From: Hemibagrus wyckioides
Lineage: Eukaryota; Chordata; Actinopteri; Siluriformes; Bagridae
Length of the DNA stretch: 64,000 nucleotides
NCBI RefSeq assembly: GCF_019097595.1
Contig: NC_080732.1
Span: 9,316,405-9,380,404, forward strand
Direction: 5' to 3'
Shown here: positions 60,069 through 64,000 of the stretch, piece after piece
How positions within the stretch are numbered: the stretch's first letter is position 1
Layout: each line of letters opens with the position of its first letter
Translations under genes and position numbers: made by a program
Notes under the pieces: generated by a model
Database searches by the model: none
Told to the model about the DNA's origin: nothing
The model's input: only the letters and a program-made list of their open reading frames with translations

Positions 60069-62911
60069 ACAGTTAATTTTTGTCAGACTTCAGTCTGTTC
60101 TCATAAAACAGCAAAATGTAAAACATGCTACATATAAATAAAATAGTGAAAATGATAAATTATTAATTTAATTCATTTAATTTAATTTGATAAAGGCACA
60201 GATATTTTTATATTCTTGCTGAAAAGACAGAGTATGATCACTGACTTTAAAAACCTGCCTTAAAAAATGTGCAAGCAAAGCAAGGATAATGTGTACATTT
60301 CTCTCAGTATGTGCAATCTGTCTATACAATCATACCATGTGCTGTAAGCTTAATCTTAATGAAGGTAGTATGATATACTGATAGCTAGTAGAATTTTGAA
60401 ACCCTCCAATTCAATAACATGACTGGCTTACACCATCTGTGCACCATGCTATTGTTTACAGCGTCGGTCTATATGTGACAATATGCAGGACAATGAAGTG
60501 TGTGACATGGACAAGGATACACCTAAATCTTTCATGCCACTGGTAAACTTGTAATCTTTTGGGTATCTGCTAGTTGTCGTTTTTAGTTTTCTTTAAAATG
60601 CATTGAATTTTGAATTACATTTAACATGCTAATACGTCATACTAGCTTTGTTGGCACATTAGTAAAGCAAGCTTATTGTGCTAGCTACCTGCTCTCCAGA
60701 AACACTACTGATCTCTGCTACTCCTTTCTAATCCCTATATCTCTTTGTAATGTGTTTATACACACATCTGTATATCAGAGATTTAGATAAAACCAGTGGG
60801 AACTAACTGCAGATAGGAACTGAAGTTGTGAGTAGGGAACTGAAGAAATGTAAGCCCATACACTCCATAGAATTGGTCCAAGGAATCATATGACCCAGTA
60901 ATTTTGCTGCTTTACTTAACTGTTTACTTACTGCTTTACTTTACTTTACTTAATTTACATACCTAGTTCAAACTGGGATTAAAACTGAGAAAATGGTTTT
61001 GTTGATTGTCACTGTCACTGAAATTGCAGCATTTCTTTTGACTAAAGATATGCTTTACTGAGGCGTCGCTTGTATTTAGCTTATGCATAATATAGACTAC
61101 GCACCGTGCACATGGCAGAACATGTCTGCTGGCTCTACAAAATAGAAAACAGTTAATTAATTTTTAAAAAATTTAAAAAAAAAACAAAAAAAAAACAACC
61201 CTATGTCTGCATGTTTTTTTAGTTTCTGAATGATCATTTTCATCATTATTAAAAGAAAATCTTCTTGGTATATCATACAGACATCAATAATCCAACAATA
61301 TTTTTTCTGTGTTTCCAGTGTTTCTGGAAAAAAAAAAAACCTTCCAGTGTAAAAGATGTCTATTTCCAGCTATAAGTTTAATACTGAAACAGATAAGAAT
61401 ACGTCGAACACAAAATAGATGCGAATACAGAAAAAGGCATTGCATTACACCCATAGTGTACAATGGATCCTATGAAGTAGTGTCATAATAAACAGTGAAT
61501 TACTTTTTTCCCAAAAGGCATTTGGAGGAGAAACTTGAAGCAAATAAATTAAGTACAGAGTATCCGATCAAAGTAGAAATAACACACAAAAAGAAAATAA
61601 CATATGATTTGTGTTGCTTTATTCAATCTGAAGAGCTGGATAATGGCAAGCATAGCCAAGACTCAACCTAAGATATCGAAAAGATATTTTTAGAAGTCAG
61701 GGGTTACTGCTGTATTCATTCATTAACTCATTCTCTGGCTAAAGGTAGTTAGATTTCCAGTATTTCATAATGAAAAGTGGAAGCAACTTATCACATAAGC
61801 TGGAACATAACAACTTTTCTGTTTTCCTGTACTTGTCATTAACCTTGTCAGTTTTTTTTGAATGACAGTTCCCTTTCACACTTCCCCCTTCTCAGTGGCT
61901 CAATATCCTCTTTTCTGACAGAAACAACTTACAGGACACATGGCCAATAGTCAGAAAACCCTGATCAGGAAGGCCTGCTTGAAACTTAAACCTTTGTGGC
62001 TACGGGGAGCTACCTCCGGTACAATTTCACACAACCCACAACACAGTTCATTTCATTCATGAAATCGGACATGACTAACAATCTAAAAATGCCCAGCTCA
62101 CACCCTCAGGGTACATTGCAAAGTCATCAGGGACTGTCTCAATGATTTATATAGCTATAACAGAAGAGTAACGGTCGCAGGGCCATCTGAACCGCAGTGT
62201 GATGAAATGGCACTGTTTCGCTGACTGATTAAACTTTTTTTAAACTGGAAATTGTGTGCATTGAGATTGTGAATATGAATGCAATCTAAACGGCTGTGCT
62301 CTGGAATCAGAAAGTAAAGATACTTCAAAATCTGCTTGCACAAGTTTATGAAATCCAGTTCTTAAAAAAAAGGAAAAAAATACAATAGTACTTTGTGAAG
62401 CAATAACCATACATAAATTTCCCCTAATACACTCTCAGTACCTTTGCTTGTTACTGGAATTGTAGTCTCAAGCCACATATCTTGTGCTTTTTACCTGAGA
62501 AAGTACAGGTAGTGTATCTTTAAAATTGTTTAAGGTACATAACTGGACATTAAGAGCCACTAAATAGAAAATAGATATGTATTATTAAAATATTAGTGAG
62601 TGCATAGCAGTTGTAGTGCTAAATTATTCATCAGCTGGTGCTGTATTTTCGATATTCCCACATGAATGCTTCTGAGAAATTGCTATTGAACATAATGGAT
62701 AATGATCACGTTTCATGTAAACTCCTAAAAAACATGGATGCATAGAAAAAAAAAGCATGAGCTTCAGTTCTCACTCAAATTTTCCAGAGATGTTCAATTT
62801 CATATAAAAACTGGTGTTTTCACACAGCAACAGACAGCAACATTGGACTTTATTGGATATACAATGTGTGTTGTGTTGCACATACTCAGCTTGGCTTGTT
62901 AGCAATCTATG

Positions 62912-62950
62912 TCATACTTGTTATCAATCTAATCTGGATAACAAGTATGA
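62912..62950. other. Perfect 14-bp inverted repeat (hairpin)
   Basis: TCATACTTGTTATC (62912-62925) and its exact complement (62937-62950) flank an 11-nt loop. G:T pairs could add two more steps. It is short for a microRNA precursor and there is no poly-T or other RNA-gene signal next to it. Confidence 0.6.
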
Positions 62951-64000
62951 TGATGTTGACAGTGGAATTAGCATGCCAATTCAAACCCAAAGTATAACAC
63001 ATAGATGAAAGAAATTTCATGTAAAAGGCTTAATTGAATCATTCATTTATCTACAATAACTGATTTTTTCTGTTCATGAGATTCAGTGTACTCTGGGAAT
63101 ACTGGGTGTGAGGCAGGAAAACACCCTGAAATTAGGTCCATTTTGGGTTTTCCTTTAAATCAAAAGGTCTCAGCTCTAACTGTGGGACCTTCAACAATGT
63201 TCATGACTAATTTAATTGCTCAGCTAATCCATAGACTCTTAATGAGTTTGATCAGATGTGTTGTGTGTATGGACTGTGAATTCTACAACTGAAATATATA
63301 CACAAAGTTTTTTTTACAAAAAGACACACCCATGAACATGGGAATAAATTGCAGTACAGTTGGGATGTGGCCCAATTACTTTTTGATATACCCTGGTTTG
63401 TTATCACCATTTCTGAAGGTCTATTCTGTTAAAAAATTTATACATTATAATAGCTAACTGTAGATACTGATCCAAATGTATTCTAAAAATATCACTTAAG
63501 CTCTATTCACTGTGTTCATTTCTCAGGGTGGCATCTATAATGAATGTCTATGATTAAAAACTGCTTTCAGATTGCTATAAATTAACACAGCAGAAGCCAG
63601 CTTCTAGAAGGTTTCCTTTCCTGAGAATCATTACCATGTGTTTACACGCATGCCGCTATGATCGTGGTAATGGCTCATGAATTTATTTATAGAAAACTAA
63701 ACCTATATTGTGCCATATGTGAATATAAAGTGAGGATTTATATCGACTAACTGTCATTATAATAGCCAATTTAATCAGTCGGTTGGATCATGCTCTTTAC
63801 TTTCATTTTTATTCATATGGGCCAAGTGAAAACATATCACCTTAATGTAAAACAAAATAAATAACTTTCATCATTCTGTTATTGCCTTAAGAGGTTAAGC
63901 TGGTTTGGATATGAATGCTGTTGAAAATGTAAACGTATAATGTTGTAAGGTGTGTTTGACAGAGATGATGAAAAGGCTTCAGAAATGCTTTTGATGTAAA

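Larger units (their letters stand above)
58414..64000. other. No supported gene; unique DNA with microsatellites
   Basis: No mobile element is recognised in 5.6 kb apart from simple repeats (59481, 59729, 60027). 61990-62240 is less AT-rich than its surroundings. A perfect 14-bp hairpin lies at 62912-62950. Confidence 0.55.

Overview
This window looks like a gene-poor stretch of a teleost fish genome: a gene desert or one large intron. It is AT-rich, full of long microsatellites, and seeded with decayed copies of Tc1-like DNA transposons, tRNA-derived SINEs, LINE 3' ends and one Ty3/gypsy LTR retrotransposon. The mix and the repeat types resemble what I know of catfish and related ostariophysan genomes. 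That species-level guess is from memory and is not proven here. No host protein-coding gene can be supported. All long open frames with recognisable protein signatures belong to transposable elements, and all of these are broken.

Layout. 1-6571: mostly unique DNA with one SINE (1730-1900) and CA/GA microsatellites. 6572-9975: a Ty3/gypsy element on the minus strand, with two LTRs (6577-7019, 9530-9970) and a 5-bp target duplication (CATAC). Its pol keeps only RNase H and integrase, and a 568-bp LINE-like 3' end sits inside pol (7203-7770). 9976-20070: unique DNA, TC/GT/GAAA microsatellites, a probable RFX X-box pair (14408-14444), a decayed Tc1 (16850-17742) and three SINE copies. 20071-40544: long unique stretches with weak exon or regulatory candidates, two Tc1 remnants (27674-28230, 31945-32336), a SINE, a short telomere-type repeat (33125-33143) and a long TTTC tract. 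40545-42945: two LINE remnants, one on each strand, with a 115-bp GATA microsatellite between them that looks like the 3' tail of the minus-strand one.

46095-50740: Tc1 remnants, SINEs, and the best-preserved mobile element of the window, a 1181-bp Tc1 (49137-50317). That Tc1 has perfect 29-bp terminal inverted repeats, sits between two TA-repeat tracts, and has a frameshifted DD34E transposase. 50741-58413: more SINE, LINE and Tc1 pieces, ending in an abutting cluster (57048-58413). 58414-64000: unique DNA with GT and GATGAT microsatellites and a small perfect hairpin (62912-62950).

There is no operon-like or cooperative gene set. The history is one of repeated insertion, internal deletion and decay. 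At least five Tc1 lineages are represented, and three copies of one lineage have each lost a different part. Family names rest on recalled similarity of motifs and termini, not on database searches.
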